Source: Luteimicrobium xylanilyticum
Lineage (GTDB): Bacteria; Actinomycetota; Actinomycetes; Actinomycetales; Cellulomonadaceae
DNA: 64,000 bases
Assembly (NCBI RefSeq): GCF_009429125.1
Contig: NZ_CP045529.1
Span: forward strand, 2,108,001 to 2,172,000
Direction: 5' to 3'
A model generated the notes under the pieces. That model saw only the letters and a list, made by a program, of their open reading frames with translations, had not been told where the DNA came from and ran no database searches. Shown piece after piece: positions 45,181 through 53,872 of this stretch; positions within the stretch are counted from its first letter, which is position 1, and each line of letters opens with the position of its first letter. Position numbers and translations under genes: made by a program.

Positions 45181-47000
45181 CCCCCGAGGTCTGGGCGCCC
45201 CGGGCGCACCGGGTCGACCTCGTGCTCCCGCCGGGCACGGACGGCTCGTTCGCCGGCGCCGAGCGTGTCCCCCTCGAACCGGACCCCGACCGCGCGGGCT
45301 GGTGGCGAGCGGACCGCGACCTCCCGGACGGCGCCGACTACGCCTTCGCGCTCGACGACGGCCCCCCGCGCCCCGACCCGCGCAGCGCGCGCCAGCCCTA
45401 CGGCGTCGACGGCCCCAGCCAGGTCGTCGACACGAACGCCTTCGCCTGGACCGACGACGCCTGGCCCGGCCGGGACGTGCGTGGACAGGTGCTCTACGAG
45501 CTCCACGTCGGCACGTTCACCCCCGAAGGGACGCTCGACGCCGCCGTGGACCGCCTCGACCACCTGGTCGACCTCGGCGTCGGCGTCGTCGAGCTCATGC
45601 CCGTGGCCGCGTTCGGCGGCCGCTGGGGCTGGGGCTACGACGGCGTCGCCCTGTGGGCCGTCCACGAGCCGTACGGCGGCCCCGAGGCCCTCGCCCGCTT
45701 CGTCGACGCCGCGCACGCCCGGGGGCTCGCCGTGGCGCTCGACGTCGTCTACAACCACCTCGGCCCGGCCGGCAACTATTTGCCCGAGTTCGGCCCCTAC
45801 TTCACGGACACCCACCACACCCCCTGGGGACCCGCCGTCAACCTCGACGCCCCCGGCAGCGCCGAGATCCGCGCCTGGATCCTCGGCAACGCGTGCCGGT
45901 GGCTCCGCGACTTCCACGTCGACGCGCTCCGTCTCGACGCCGTCCACGCGCTCGTCGACGACTCCCCCCGCCACCTGCTCGCCGAGCTCGCCGACACCGT
46001 CGCCGACCTCGCCGCCACTCTCGGACGCCCCCTGTCGCTGATCGCCGAGTCCGACGAGAACGACCCCGCCACCACGGCCCCCACCGCCGACGGCGGCCGC
46101 GGCATGACGGCACAGTGGGCCGACGACGTCCACCACGCCGTGCACGCCTACCTCACCGGAGAACGACACGGGTACTACGTCGACTTCGGGTCCGTGGCGG
46201 TGCTCGCCAAGGCCCTCACCGGCGTGTTCGTCCACGACGGGACCTGGTCCACCTTCCGCGACCGGCCGTGGGGCGCTCCCCTGCCACCCGGACGCGACGG
46301 CCACGCGTTCGTCGTCTTCGACCAGGACCACGACCAGGTCGGCAACCGGGCCCTCGGCGACCGCCCCTCCGCCCGGCTCGACCCCGGGGCGCTCGCGGCG
46401 TCCGCGGCGCTCGTGCTCGTCTCGCCGTTCACCCCGATGCTCTTCATGGGCGAGGAGTGGGGTGCGAGCACCCCGTGGCAGTACTTCACGGACCACGCCG
46501 ACCCCGAGCTGGGGCGCGCCATCCAGGAGGGGCGGAGCAAGGAGTTCGGCGGGCACGGCTGGGAGGCGCTCTACGGCGGCGAGGTGGACGTGCCCGACCC
46601 GCAGGACCACGCGACGCGCGACGCGTCCGTCCTGGACTGGTCCGAGCGGGGCGAGGGCGTGCACGCCGCGCTGCTGGCCTGGTACCGCACGCTGATCGCG
46701 CTGCGCGCTGAGCGGGCCGTGGCGTCGGGCGACCTGGGCGACGTCGTGGTGCGCGCGCAGGACGACGACGCGACCGTCGTCGTGACCCGGCCGGGCGTGA
46801 TGGTCGCGTTCACGCGGTCCGACGAGGACGTCGTCGTGGCCCTGCCCGACACGGACGACGCCTGGCGCGTCGCGGCCGCCTGGGACGACGCGGCCCGGCT
46901 CTCCGAGACCGACGCCGGCCCGGGCCTCACCCTGGGACCGCGTTCGGTCGCCGTGCTGCTCACGACCCCTCGCGCTGCCGCAGACCCGGCGCGTCCGTAG
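45177..47000 (+). CDS. treZ: Malto-oligosyltrehalose trehalohydrolase
   Basis: A GH13 enzyme (607 aa) that releases trehalose from maltooligosyl trehalose. The N-terminal beta domain starts EVWAPRAHRVDLVLPPG. The barrel includes LYELHVGTFTPEGT, D254 in ALRLDAVHAL, E291 in LIAESDEND, and DQDHDQVGNRALGDR, with LFMGEEWGASTPWQYF near the end of the barrel. GGGGAGGAACG precedes the GTG, which overlaps the treY stop. With glgX and treY it completes the TreXYZ route from glycogen to trehalose. Confidence 0.96.
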   Translation: MTPEVWAPRAHRVDLVLPPGTDGSFAGAERVPLEPDPDRAGWWRADRDLPDGADYAFALDDGPPRPDPRSARQPYGVDGPSQVVDTNAFAWTDDAWPGRDVRGQVLYELHVGTFTPEGTLDAAVDRLDHLVDLGVGVVELMPVAAFGGRWGWGYDGVALWAVHEPYGGPEALARFVDAAHARGLAVALDVVYNHLGPAGNYLPEFGPYFTDTHHTPWGPAVNLDAPGSAEIRAWILGNACRWLRDFHVDALRLDAVHALVDDSPRHLLAELADTVADLAATLGRPLSLIAESDENDPATTAPTADGGRGMTAQWADDVHHAVHAYLTGERHGYYVDFGSVAVLAKALTGVFVHDGTWSTFRDRPWGAPLPPGRDGHAFVVFDQDHDQVGNRALGDRPSARLDPGALAASAALVLVSPFTPMLFMGEEWGASTPWQYFTDHADPELGRAIQEGRSKEFGGHGWEALYGGEVDVPDPQDHATRDASVLDWSERGEGVHAALLAWYRTLIALRAERAVASGDLGDVVVRAQDDDATVVVTRPGVMVAFTRSDEDVVVALPDTDDAWRVAAAWDDAARLSETDAGPGLTLGPRSVAVLLTTPRAAADPARP

Positions 47001-47003
47001 GCT
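46998..47003 (+). promoter_or_regulatory. -10 box of a probable leaderless transcript (PPK2)
   Basis: TAGGCT overlaps the treZ stop and ends 6 nt before the PPK2 ATG, with no ribosome site. Confidence 0.6.
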
Positions 47004-47009
47004 CCCGTC

Positions 47010-47891
47010 ATGGGCCACTCGAAGAAGCACCGCGGGATGAAGAGCTCGACCGGGTGGGACGTTCCCCCGCCCGAGGCGCTGCGCGCGCCCGCCGGGTTCG
47101 ACCTGGCGGCCTTCGACCGACACTCGACACCGGGCTGGTCGCACGGCCGCGGCAAGGCCGAGAAGCTCGTCGCGCACCACGCCGGCGAGCTCTCCGACCT
47201 CCAGGAACGGCTCTTCGCGGAGGGCCGGTCCGGCGGGTCGCGGTCCGTCCTCCTCGTGCTGCAGGGCATGGACACCGCGGGCAAGGGTGGGATCGTGCGG
47301 CACGTCGTCGGGCTCGTGGACCCCCAGGGCGTGGCGCACCGCTCGTTCGGCGTGCCCACGCCCGAGGAGGCGCGGCACCACTACCTGTGGCGCGTCCGGC
47401 GGTCGCTCCCCCGCCCCGGGTACATCGGCGTGTTCGACCGTTCCCACTACGAGGACGTGCTCGTGGTCCGGGTCGACGAGCTCGTGCCGAAGAAGGAGTG
47501 GGAGAAGCGGTACGACGAGATCAACCGCTTCGAGGAGCGGCTCGTCGAGTCGGGGACGAGCATCGTCAAGGTCGCGCTGCTCGTCTCGCCCGAGGAGCAG
47601 AAGAAGCGCCTGCTCGAGCGCCTCGACCGGCCCGACAAGTACTGGAAGTACAACCCGGGCGACGTCGACACGCGGGAGAAGTGGCCCGCGTACCAGGAGG
47701 CCTATCAGGCCGTCCTCGACCGGACGAACACGGAGGCCGCGCCCTGGCACGCCGTCCCCGCGGACCGCAAGTGGTTCGCCCGGCTCGCGGTCTCGGAGCT
47801 CCTCCTGGACGCGCTGCGACGTCTCGACCTCGGCTGGCCACCCGCGGACTTCGACGTCGACGCCGAGCGCGAGCGTCTGCGCGCGACGTGA
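47010..47891 (+). CDS. PPK2-family polyphosphate kinase
   Basis: A polyphosphate:nucleotide phosphotransferase of 293 residues that transfers phosphate between polyphosphate and (d)NDP or NMP. Walker A is GMDTAGKGG (residues 86-94), the Walker B-like motif is DRSHYED, and the lid has the basic RLDRPDKYWKYNPGD segment of PPK2 proteins. Whether it acts on AMP, ADP or GDP cannot be told from sequence. It follows treZ by 9 bp but has its own likely -10 box, and it converges on the ZapE-like gene with only 7 bp between stops. Confidence 0.93.
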   Translation: MGHSKKHRGMKSSTGWDVPPPEALRAPAGFDLAAFDRHSTPGWSHGRGKAEKLVAHHAGELSDLQERLFAEGRSGGSRSVLLVLQGMDTAGKGGIVRHVVGLVDPQGVAHRSFGVPTPEEARHHYLWRVRRSLPRPGYIGVFDRSHYEDVLVVRVDELVPKKEWEKRYDEINRFEERLVESGTSIVKVALLVSPEEQKKRLLERLDRPDKYWKYNPGDVDTREKWPAYQEAYQAVLDRTNTEAAPWHAVPADRKWFARLAVSELLLDALRRLDLGWPPADFDVDAERERLRAT

Positions 47892-47898
47892 CCCCGGC

Positions 47899-48930
47899 TC
47901 AGGCCGCGGGCGCCGTCACCCGGGTCCGTCCGTCCTCGGCGAGCGCGCCGAGGCGTGACAGGGCCCGGAAGTACTTCTTGCGGTAGCCGCCCGCGAGCAT
48001 CTCCGGGGTGAACAGGCCGCTGTCGCCGCCGCCCAGCAGGACGGGCACGTCCCGGTCGTAGAGACGGTCGACGAGCACGGCGAGGCGCAGCCCGACGCTC
48101 TGGTCGGTCACGGGGTGGACGCCCGTGAGCGCGAGGAGCTCGACACCGTCGAGCAGGGCGCCGTAGCGGCTCGGGTGCACGCGTGCGAGGTGCGCGACGA
48201 GCGTGTCGAAGTCGTCGAGCCGGGCGCCCTCGACGGCCTCCGCGGCCGCACGGACCGCGTCGGCAGGCACGTCGGGTGCCTCGGTGACGGTCGGGCGGTG
48301 GCGGTAGTCGGGCCCGTCGATCCGCAGGACCTCGAAGCGCGAGGACAGCGCCTGGATCTCGCGCAGGAAGTCCTCGGCGGCGAACCGGCCCTCGCCCAGG
48401 GACTCCGGGAGAGTGTTCGACGTCGCAGCCAGCGAGACGCCCGCGTCCGCGAGCTCGCGCAGGAGACGCGACATGAGGACCGTGTCACCCGGGTCGTCGA
48501 GCTCGAACTCGTCGATGCACACCAGGGTCTTCGTGGCCAGCGCGTCGACCGTCTGCCGGAACCCGAGCGCGCCCACGAGGTTCGTGTACTCGACGAACGT
48601 GCCGAACGCGACCCGCTCGAGCCCCACCTCGTGCGCGAGGGAGGCGAGCAGGTGCGTCTTGCCGACGCCGAAGCCGCCGTCCAGGTACACGGCCGGGGGT
48701 GCCTGCTTCTTGGCCCGCTTGAACAGCCCGCCGGTGCGCGGCTTCACGAGGACCTGCGCCACCTCCTGCAGCCGCGTCAGCGCGGCCTGCTGGGTCGGGA
48801 AGTCCGGGTTGGCCCGGTAGGTGCTGAACCGGGCGGCGGCGAAGTGCCGCGGCGGGACGAGGTCGGCGAGCAGTCGGTCCGGCGAGACGTGCGGGACGAC
48901 GTCGCTCAGCGCGGGGACAGGAGTGGTCAC
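47899..48930 (-). CDS. zapE: ZapE/AFG1-like ATPase
   Basis: A P-loop AAA-type ATPase (343 aa) of the ZapE/AFG1 family, linked to cell division or membrane protein quality control. The N-terminal FSTYRANPDFPTQQAALTRL is typical. Walker A is GGFGVGKTH, Walker B LVCIDEFELDDPGD, and later LAATSNTLPESLGEGRF and RLAVLVDRLYDRDVPVLL match the family. A TACGCT box lies 8 nt before the GTG, without a ribosome site. The actinobacterial function is not established. Confidence 0.88.
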   Translation of the reverse strand: MTTPVPALSDVVPHVSPDRLLADLVPPRHFAAARFSTYRANPDFPTQQAALTRLQEVAQVLVKPRTGGLFKRAKKQAPPAVYLDGGFGVGKTHLLASLAHEVGLERVAFGTFVEYTNLVGALGFRQTVDALATKTLVCIDEFELDDPGDTVLMSRLLRELADAGVSLAATSNTLPESLGEGRFAAEDFLREIQALSSRFEVLRIDGPDYRHRPTVTEAPDVPADAVRAAAEAVEGARLDDFDTLVAHLARVHPSRYGALLDGVELLALTGVHPVTDQSVGLRLAVLVDRLYDRDVPVLLGGGDSGLFTPEMLAGGYRKKYFRALSRLGALAEDGRTRVTAPAA

Positions 48931-48972
48931 GACCGTCCAGCGTACGTCGGGTCGGGCGACGCTCGCTGTGAC

Positions 48973-49689
48973 TCAGGTCTCGCTCGCCTCTGCGGGCCGG
49001 CGGCGGCCGTGCGGTGCGACACGCACGAGCTGGGGCGAGCCCGGGTCGTCGAGCACCCCGCGCACGGCTGCAGCGACCGCCTCGTGACCGAGCTCCGCGT
49101 GGGGGTCGAGGTTGCGGTCGTCGCCGGCGACGGCCGCGAGGAACGCCACCTCGTGGAACCGCACCCCACCGTCGTGCTCGAGCGCCACGGCGCGCAGCAG
49201 CATCCGCTGCGCCGCGCCCGTCACGTTGACGGGTCCGGACCCGACCATGGGCTCGTCCGCCGCGGCGCCGTTCGTCGTGACGTACACGGCGTCGTCCTGC
49301 CCGTCGACGAGCGGCACGTACGCCTGCATGGCACGCAGGTGCGCGGTGAGGTGGTCGTCGAGGGCGCGCTGCCAGGCGTCGGGGGCCAGGTCGAGCAGGT
49401 GGGGGCCGATGCTCCAGCCGCCCAGGGACGCCACGACCGCCGACGGCGCCGGGTCCAGTCGGGCGAGCGCGGGCACTGCACCGGCGGGTCCGGACGCGTC
49501 GAGCGGCACCACGACGAGCCGACCGGGCGCGTCGTCGAGCACGGCCGACAGGTCGCGCACCGAGTCCGGCCGTCTCGTGGGAACCGCGACCGTGCACCCG
49601 CGCCGCACGAGGTCCGTCACCACGATCCGCCCGAGGAAGCCCGCTCCCCCGGCGACGACCACCGTCCGCGCATCCGTCCGCCCTGTCAC
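48973..49689 (-). CDS. SDR-fold NAD(P)-binding protein lacking the catalytic Tyr-Lys
   Basis: A Rossmann-fold protein of 238 residues. The N-terminal GGAGFLGRIVVTDLVRRG is a good extended-SDR nucleotide motif and VVASLGGWSIGPHLLDL covers the next strand. Where active SDRs have YxxxK, this one reads GSGPVNVTGAAQRMLLR, without Tyr or Lys in place. It may therefore bind a dinucleotide as a sensor or structural protein rather than act as a dehydrogenase. It is divergent from the 49740 gene with TAGGGT boxes facing both ways. Confidence 0.75.
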   Translation of the reverse strand: MTGRTDARTVVVAGGAGFLGRIVVTDLVRRGCTVAVPTRRPDSVRDLSAVLDDAPGRLVVVPLDASGPAGAVPALARLDPAPSAVVASLGGWSIGPHLLDLAPDAWQRALDDHLTAHLRAMQAYVPLVDGQDDAVYVTTNGAAADEPMVGSGPVNVTGAAQRMLLRAVALEHDGGVRFHEVAFLAAVAGDDRNLDPHAELGHEAVAAAVRGVLDDPGSPQLVRVAPHGRRRPAEASET

Positions 49690-49695
49690 GCGCCC

Positions 49696-49701
49696 ACCCT
49701 A
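49696..49701 (-). promoter_or_regulatory. -10 box of a probable leaderless transcript (SDR-like gene)
   Basis: On the minus strand TAGGGT ends 6 nt before the GTG start at 49689, with no ribosome site. Confidence 0.6.
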
Positions 49702-49727
49702 GGGCCGCACGGGCGGCGGCGCGCCGC

Positions 49728-49733
49728 TAGGGT
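49728..49733 (+). promoter_or_regulatory. -10 box of a probable leaderless transcript (49740 gene)
   Basis: TAGGGT ends 6 nt before the ATG at 49740. The same hexamer and spacing serve the divergent gene. Confidence 0.6.
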
Positions 49734-49739
49734 CGGGGC

Positions 49740-50267
49740 ATGACCGAGAACGCCCCCGCACCGCAGCCCGCCGCGCCCGCCACGAAGACCGTCCTCGTCC
49801 TCGCGGAGGACGCGCTCGCCCAGGCCGACGTCCAGCACATCGTCGACATGCACCCCGAAGACGACCTGCGGTACGAGGTGCTCGTCCCCGCCGACTCGGA
49901 GCGGAACTTCGCCGTCGAGCTGATCGACCACCTCAGCGTGGGCGAGCTCAAGCAGGCGTGGCACGACCTGCGCCGTGACGTCCCGTCGAAGCCGCAGGCC
50001 GAGAAGACGGCGGAGGAGCAGGTCGCCGAGACGGAAGACCTGTTCGCCGCCGCGGGCCGCGAGGCGTCGGGGATCGTCACGGCGGACGACCCGCTGCCCA
50101 CCGTGCAGGAGCGCGCCGCCCGCGGCGACGTCCTCGAGCTCGTCGTCGTGACGTACCCGCACGCGGTCGAGGACACGTTCCACCGCGACTGGGCCTCGCG
50201 GGCCCGCGAGGAGCTCGCCGACCTCCCCGTCCTGCACCTGTACGCGGGCACGAGCGAGATCGGCTGA
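49740..50267 (+). CDS. Conserved actinobacterial protein, unknown function
   Basis: A 175-residue protein with an N-terminal Pro/Ala tail, then KTVLVLAEDALAQADVQHIV and YEVLVPADSERN, which look like the first strands of a universal-stress-protein-like alpha/beta fold. A charged central helix rich in Glu/Lys follows, then a C-terminal half with LELVVVTYPHAVEDTFHRDWA and LPVLHLYAGTSEIG. I know similar sequences only as hypothetical proteins. It is soluble, with no signal or membrane helix, and ends 7 bp before the convergent racemase gene. Confidence 0.75.
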   Translation: MTENAPAPQPAAPATKTVLVLAEDALAQADVQHIVDMHPEDDLRYEVLVPADSERNFAVELIDHLSVGELKQAWHDLRRDVPSKPQAEKTAEEQVAETEDLFAAAGREASGIVTADDPLPTVQERAARGDVLELVVVTYPHAVEDTFHRDWASRAREELADLPVLHLYAGTSEIG

Positions 50268-50274
50268 CCGGCCG

Positions 50275-51018
50275 TCAGTCCGCGCGGACCTCGTGGCCCG
50301 CGCGGACGATGGTCGCGCGCGCGAGCTGGTCGAGGGAGTCGACGTAGACGGGGTCGACGAGCAAGCCGTGGTCGACGGCGGCCACCGACAGCTCGGTGCA
50401 GCCGAGCACGACGGCAGCCGCCCCCCGGTCCTGCAGCCGCCCGACGACGCCCTGCAGTGCGGGCAGGTCCACGGGCCTTCCTGCCTTGACCTGCTCGTAG
50501 ATCACCGCCGACACGACGGCCTGGTCGTCGTCGTCGGGGACGATGGTCTCGATGCCGTGCTCGGCGAACGCGTCCTGGTAGACGCGGGCGGCGACGGTCC
50601 CCTCGGTCGCGAGGAGCCCGACGACGGTGCGGTCGGCGATCCGCGCGCGGACGGCGTCGACGGTCGCCTCCACGATCGACACGAACGGCACGTCGACCGC
50701 CTCGACGACCTGACGGGTGAAGTGGTGTGCCGTGTTGCACGGCATCACGAGGAAGGCAGCACCGAACGCCTCGAGCCGGCGTGCGTCCCGCGCCAGCACC
50801 TGTCCCGGGTCGGCGGACGAGCGGCCGAGCACGAAGTCCGTGCGGTCCGGGATCGTCGCATGGTCGAAGACCACCATGTCGAGGTGATCCTGGTCGCGCT
50901 CGGCCCGGGTCAGGGCGACGACGCGCTGCAGGAAGTAGGCGGTCGCCATCGGGCCGACGCCGCCGAGCACGCCGACGAGGGGCTCGTCGGCGTGCTCGGG
51001 TGAGGTCCGCTCAGCCAC
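50275..51018 (-). CDS. Aspartate/glutamate racemase family protein
   Basis: A PLP-independent amino acid racemase of 247 residues. The two catalytic cysteines are visible in MPCNTAHHF and VLGCTELSVA, and GVLGGVGPMATAYFLQ is the usual N-terminus of aspartate racemases. The GTG start overlaps the end of the ATP-grasp gene by 8 nt (GTGGCTGA), so both are translated together. Pairing with a D-aspartate-ligase-like enzyme suggests that it makes D-aspartate (or D-glutamate) for the peptidoglycan cross-bridge rather than for catabolism. Confidence 0.88.
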   Translation of the reverse strand: MAERTSPEHADEPLVGVLGGVGPMATAYFLQRVVALTRAERDQDHLDMVVFDHATIPDRTDFVLGRSSADPGQVLARDARRLEAFGAAFLVMPCNTAHHFTRQVVEAVDVPFVSIVEATVDAVRARIADRTVVGLLATEGTVAARVYQDAFAEHGIETIVPDDDDQAVVSAVIYEQVKAGRPVDLPALQGVVGRLQDRGAAAVVLGCTELSVAAVDHGLLVDPVYVDSLDQLARATIVRAGHEVRAD

Positions 51019-52297
51019 GCGGCGTCCCCGCCTCGGCGGGCGAGCCCGTCGGCCGGTACGCCGTGGCGCGCGCATCGGAGACCGGGTAGAACTGCCGGAA
51101 CTTGCGGACCTGGTTGAGCTCGGACAGCCAGATCCACGCGTCGCGGCGCAGCGACCGGTCGCGCCCGTACCGCAGCGGGTGCGCGACGCGCCGCACCTGC
51201 TTGAGCCGGGCACGGACCTCGGGGTCGTCGGCGGCTCTGACGTACCGTCGCAGCAGGAATCCCGGCACGATCCGGTACAGCACCTGCTGCCGGATCGGCA
51301 CCGGGATGTTGCCGTGGAGCACGTGCTCGGTGACCCACAGCTTCGCGGGGTTCACCCCGCTCGCGGTCATGTAGTAGTTGGACCGGCCCGTGCGCGGGTT
51401 GAGCTCGAAGAAGTAGCCCTTCCCGTCGCGCGGGTCGACCTTGATGTCGAAGTTCGCGAACCCCGTCCAGCCGAGGTGCTCGACGAGCCTGCGCGCGTCG
51501 GCCTCGATCTGCGGGTGCGGACCGGTGAGGATCGCCGCGGGGTTCCCGAGCGTGCCCGGCGTGTGCTCCTCGACCAGGACGTGCCCGCCCACCGCCGTGC
51601 GCACGTAGCCGCGCCCGTCGGAGAACGTGGTCATGATCCGCATCTGGGCGTCCGAGCCGGGCACGAACTCCTGCACGATGAACGCACCCCGGTAGCCCGC
51701 GTCCCCGGCGGCGGTCAGGAGCCACTGGAGCTCCTGGGCGGAGGTCAGCTCGTGGACCTTCCTCTTGCCCCGGAACTTCACGTGGTGCCAGGCCGCGTTG
51801 TCGCCGGGCTTCGCGATGATCGGGAACCGCAGGTCGAGCTCGCCGACCTGGTCGCCGCCCTGACGCACCACCGTGCGCGGGTGCGGCACCCCCAGCTCGA
51901 GGCAGAGCTCGGAGAAGCGCTGCTTGTCCATCACGCGGTCGAGCAGGTCGAGCCGCGTGTAGGGGACGATCGCGACGTCCTCGAGCCGCGCCCGGTGCTC
52001 GGCCAGCGCCCGCACGTACCAGTCGACGCACGTCACGACCATGAGGGGCACGTCCGACTGCGCCGCCAGGTCGCGGATCGTCCGCACCATGACGTCCGGG
52101 TCGTCCAGACCGGGCACGACGAGGTTGTCGAGGATCTTCGAGTACCGGACGTTGCGGGTCGGGACGATCGTCACGACCGTCGAGCGGACGCCGTACGCCT
52201 CGTGGAACGCGCGCGCCAGGCTGTACGCCCCCGCGTCACCGCCCAGGACGACGGGCCGGACGACGGGGGCGCCGTGCGCGGTGACGCGACGGCTCAC
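51011..52297 (-). CDS. ATP-grasp ligase, D-aspartate ligase-like
   Basis: A 428-residue ATP-grasp carboxylate-amine ligase. The N-terminal VVLGGDAGAYSLARAFHEAYG and RYSKILDN segments resemble the N-terminal domain of D-aspartate ligases such as Aslfm of Enterococcus faecium. The ATP-grasp core has FPIIAKPGDNAAW and metal-binding FFELNPRTGRSNYY. The C-terminal 120 residues are basic and may bind the membrane-linked lipid precursor. The GTG start overlaps the gnd stop (GTGA), and the racemase gene follows with overlap. The likely reaction is addition of a D-amino acid to the side chain of residue 3 of the peptidoglycan stem; the amino acid is inferred. Confidence 0.82.
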   Translation of the reverse strand: MSRRVTAHGAPVVRPVVLGGDAGAYSLARAFHEAYGVRSTVVTIVPTRNVRYSKILDNLVVPGLDDPDVMVRTIRDLAAQSDVPLMVVTCVDWYVRALAEHRARLEDVAIVPYTRLDLLDRVMDKQRFSELCLELGVPHPRTVVRQGGDQVGELDLRFPIIAKPGDNAAWHHVKFRGKRKVHELTSAQELQWLLTAAGDAGYRGAFIVQEFVPGSDAQMRIMTTFSDGRGYVRTAVGGHVLVEEHTPGTLGNPAAILTGPHPQIEADARRLVEHLGWTGFANFDIKVDPRDGKGYFFELNPRTGRSNYYMTASGVNPAKLWVTEHVLHGNIPVPIRQQVLYRIVPGFLLRRYVRAADDPEVRARLKQVRRVAHPLRYGRDRSLRRDAWIWLSELNQVRKFRQFYPVSDARATAYRPTGSPAEAGTPRG

Positions 52298-53730
52298 GCC
52301 TCGGTCTCGCTGCGGTCGCCCGACCACTCGGTGTGGAACGTGCCCTCACGGTCCACCCGGCGGTAGGTGTGCGCCCCGAAGAAGTCGCGCTGCGCCTGGA
52401 TCAGCGCGGCGGGCAGACGATCCGCCCGCACGCCGTCGTAGTACGACAGCGACGACGCGAACGCCGGCGTCGGGACGCCGTTGAGCGCGGCCTGCGCCAC
52501 GATCCGGCGCCACGCCGCGAGCCCCTTGCCGACGACGTCCGCGAAGTACGGGTCCGCGATCAGGAGCGGCAGGTTCTCGTCGCGCTCGTACGCCTCGGTG
52601 ATCCGGTTGAGGAACTTCGCGCGGATGATGCAGCCACCCCGCCAGATGCGGGCCATGGCGCCACGGTCGACGCCCCAGCCGTACTCGGCGCTCGCGGCGG
52701 CGATCTGATCGAAGCCCTGCGAGTAGGCGACGAGCTTCGACGCGTACAGCGCGAGGCGGACGTCCTCGACGAAAGCGTCGCGGTCCTCGATCTGCCAGGT
52801 GCCGGCGTCGCCCGGCAGGACGCCGCGCGCCGCCTCGCGCTGGGGGACGGACCCGGACAGCGCGCGGGCGAACGTGGCCTCGGCGATACCCGTGATCGGG
52901 ACGCCCAGGTCGAGGGCGTTCTGCACGGTCCAGCGGCCGGTGCCCTTCTGCTCCGCCTGGTCGAGGACGATGTCGACGAACGCCTTGCCGGTCGCGGCGT
53001 CGACGTGCTGGAGCACGTCGGCGGTGATCTCGATGAGGAAGGACTCGAGGTCCCCCGCGTTCCACTGCTCGAAGATCTTGCCGATCCCGGCCGCGGACTC
53101 GCCGAGCCCGTGCTTGAGGAGGTCGTACGCCTCGGCGATGAGCTGCATGTCGGCGTACTCGATGCCGTTGTGGACCATCTTGACGAAGTGGCCTGCGCCG
53201 TCGGGCCCGACCCAGGTGCAGCACGGCGTGCCGTCGACCTTCGCGGAGATGTCCTCGAGGATCGGGCCGAGGGTGGTGTACGACTCCTTGGGGCCGCCGG
53301 GCATGATGCTGGGCCCGTTGAGCGCGCCCTCCTCGCCGCCGGAGACGCCCATGCCGACGAAGTGGAGGCCGAGCTCGGCGAGCTTGTGCTCGCGGCGGAT
53401 GGTGTCGGGGAAGTGCGCGTTGCCGCCGTCGATGACGACGTCGCCCTCCTCGAGGTGCGGGATGAGCTCGTCGATGACGGCGTCGGTCGGGTCGCCCGCC
53501 TTGACCATGATGACGATCTTGCGGGGGCGCTCGATGGAGGCCACGAAGTCCGCCGTGGACTCCGACGGGACGAAGTCGCCGTCGCCGCCGTGGTCCGCGA
53601 TGAGCGACTCGGTCTTGGCGTAGGAGCGGTTGTGCACCGCGACGGTGTACCCGTGCCGGGCGAAGTTCCGTGCGAGGTTGCGGCCCATCACAGCGAGGCC
53701 AGTGACACCGATCTGTGCGCGTGCGGACAT
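52294..53730 (-). CDS. gnd: 6-phosphogluconate dehydrogenase, decarboxylating
   Basis: The oxidative pentose-phosphate enzyme that converts 6-phosphogluconate to ribulose 5-phosphate with NADP+. The 478-residue, long-form protein has GVTGLAVMGRNLARNFA, the NADP-selecting HNRSYAKTE, the catalytic lysine in GHFVKMVHNGIEY, and WRGGCIIRAKFL in the C-terminal domain. Motif GMGVSGGEEGA is intact. AGGAG precedes the ATG; upstream in-frame codons lack a ribosome site. It leads the operon with the ATP-grasp ligase and racemase. Confidence 0.97.
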   Translation of the reverse strand: MSARAQIGVTGLAVMGRNLARNFARHGYTVAVHNRSYAKTESLIADHGGDGDFVPSESTADFVASIERPRKIVIMVKAGDPTDAVIDELIPHLEEGDVVIDGGNAHFPDTIRREHKLAELGLHFVGMGVSGGEEGALNGPSIMPGGPKESYTTLGPILEDISAKVDGTPCCTWVGPDGAGHFVKMVHNGIEYADMQLIAEAYDLLKHGLGESAAGIGKIFEQWNAGDLESFLIEITADVLQHVDAATGKAFVDIVLDQAEQKGTGRWTVQNALDLGVPITGIAEATFARALSGSVPQREAARGVLPGDAGTWQIEDRDAFVEDVRLALYASKLVAYSQGFDQIAAASAEYGWGVDRGAMARIWRGGCIIRAKFLNRITEAYERDENLPLLIADPYFADVVGKGLAAWRRIVAQAALNGVPTPAFASSLSYYDGVRADRLPAALIQAQRDFFGAHTYRRVDREGTFHTEWSGDRSETEA

Positions 53731-53860
53731 GCTGAAGACTCCTAGGCGGTGGTCGGAAGGAAAACATCGGGAATGCTCTGAGGCTTCGTTGCCAGCGTAG
53801 TCCAGACACGCTCCACGGCGGCACGCCGTCCACCTCCACGAGAACGGGCCGACCTGCACC

Positions 53861-53866
53861 TACAGT
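53861..53866 (+). promoter_or_regulatory. -10 box of a probable leaderless transcript (DUF3000)
   Basis: TACAGT ends 6 nt before the GTG start of the DUF3000 gene, with no ribosome site. Confidence 0.6.
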
Positions 53867-53872
53867 GCCCGT

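Noticed and set aside
44901..47750. 949-codon minus-strand open frame across treY, treZ and PPK2
   Set aside because: The plus strand holds three well-conserved enzymes with catalytic residues and overlapping starts; the minus frame has only low-complexity Gly/Arg/Val sequence.
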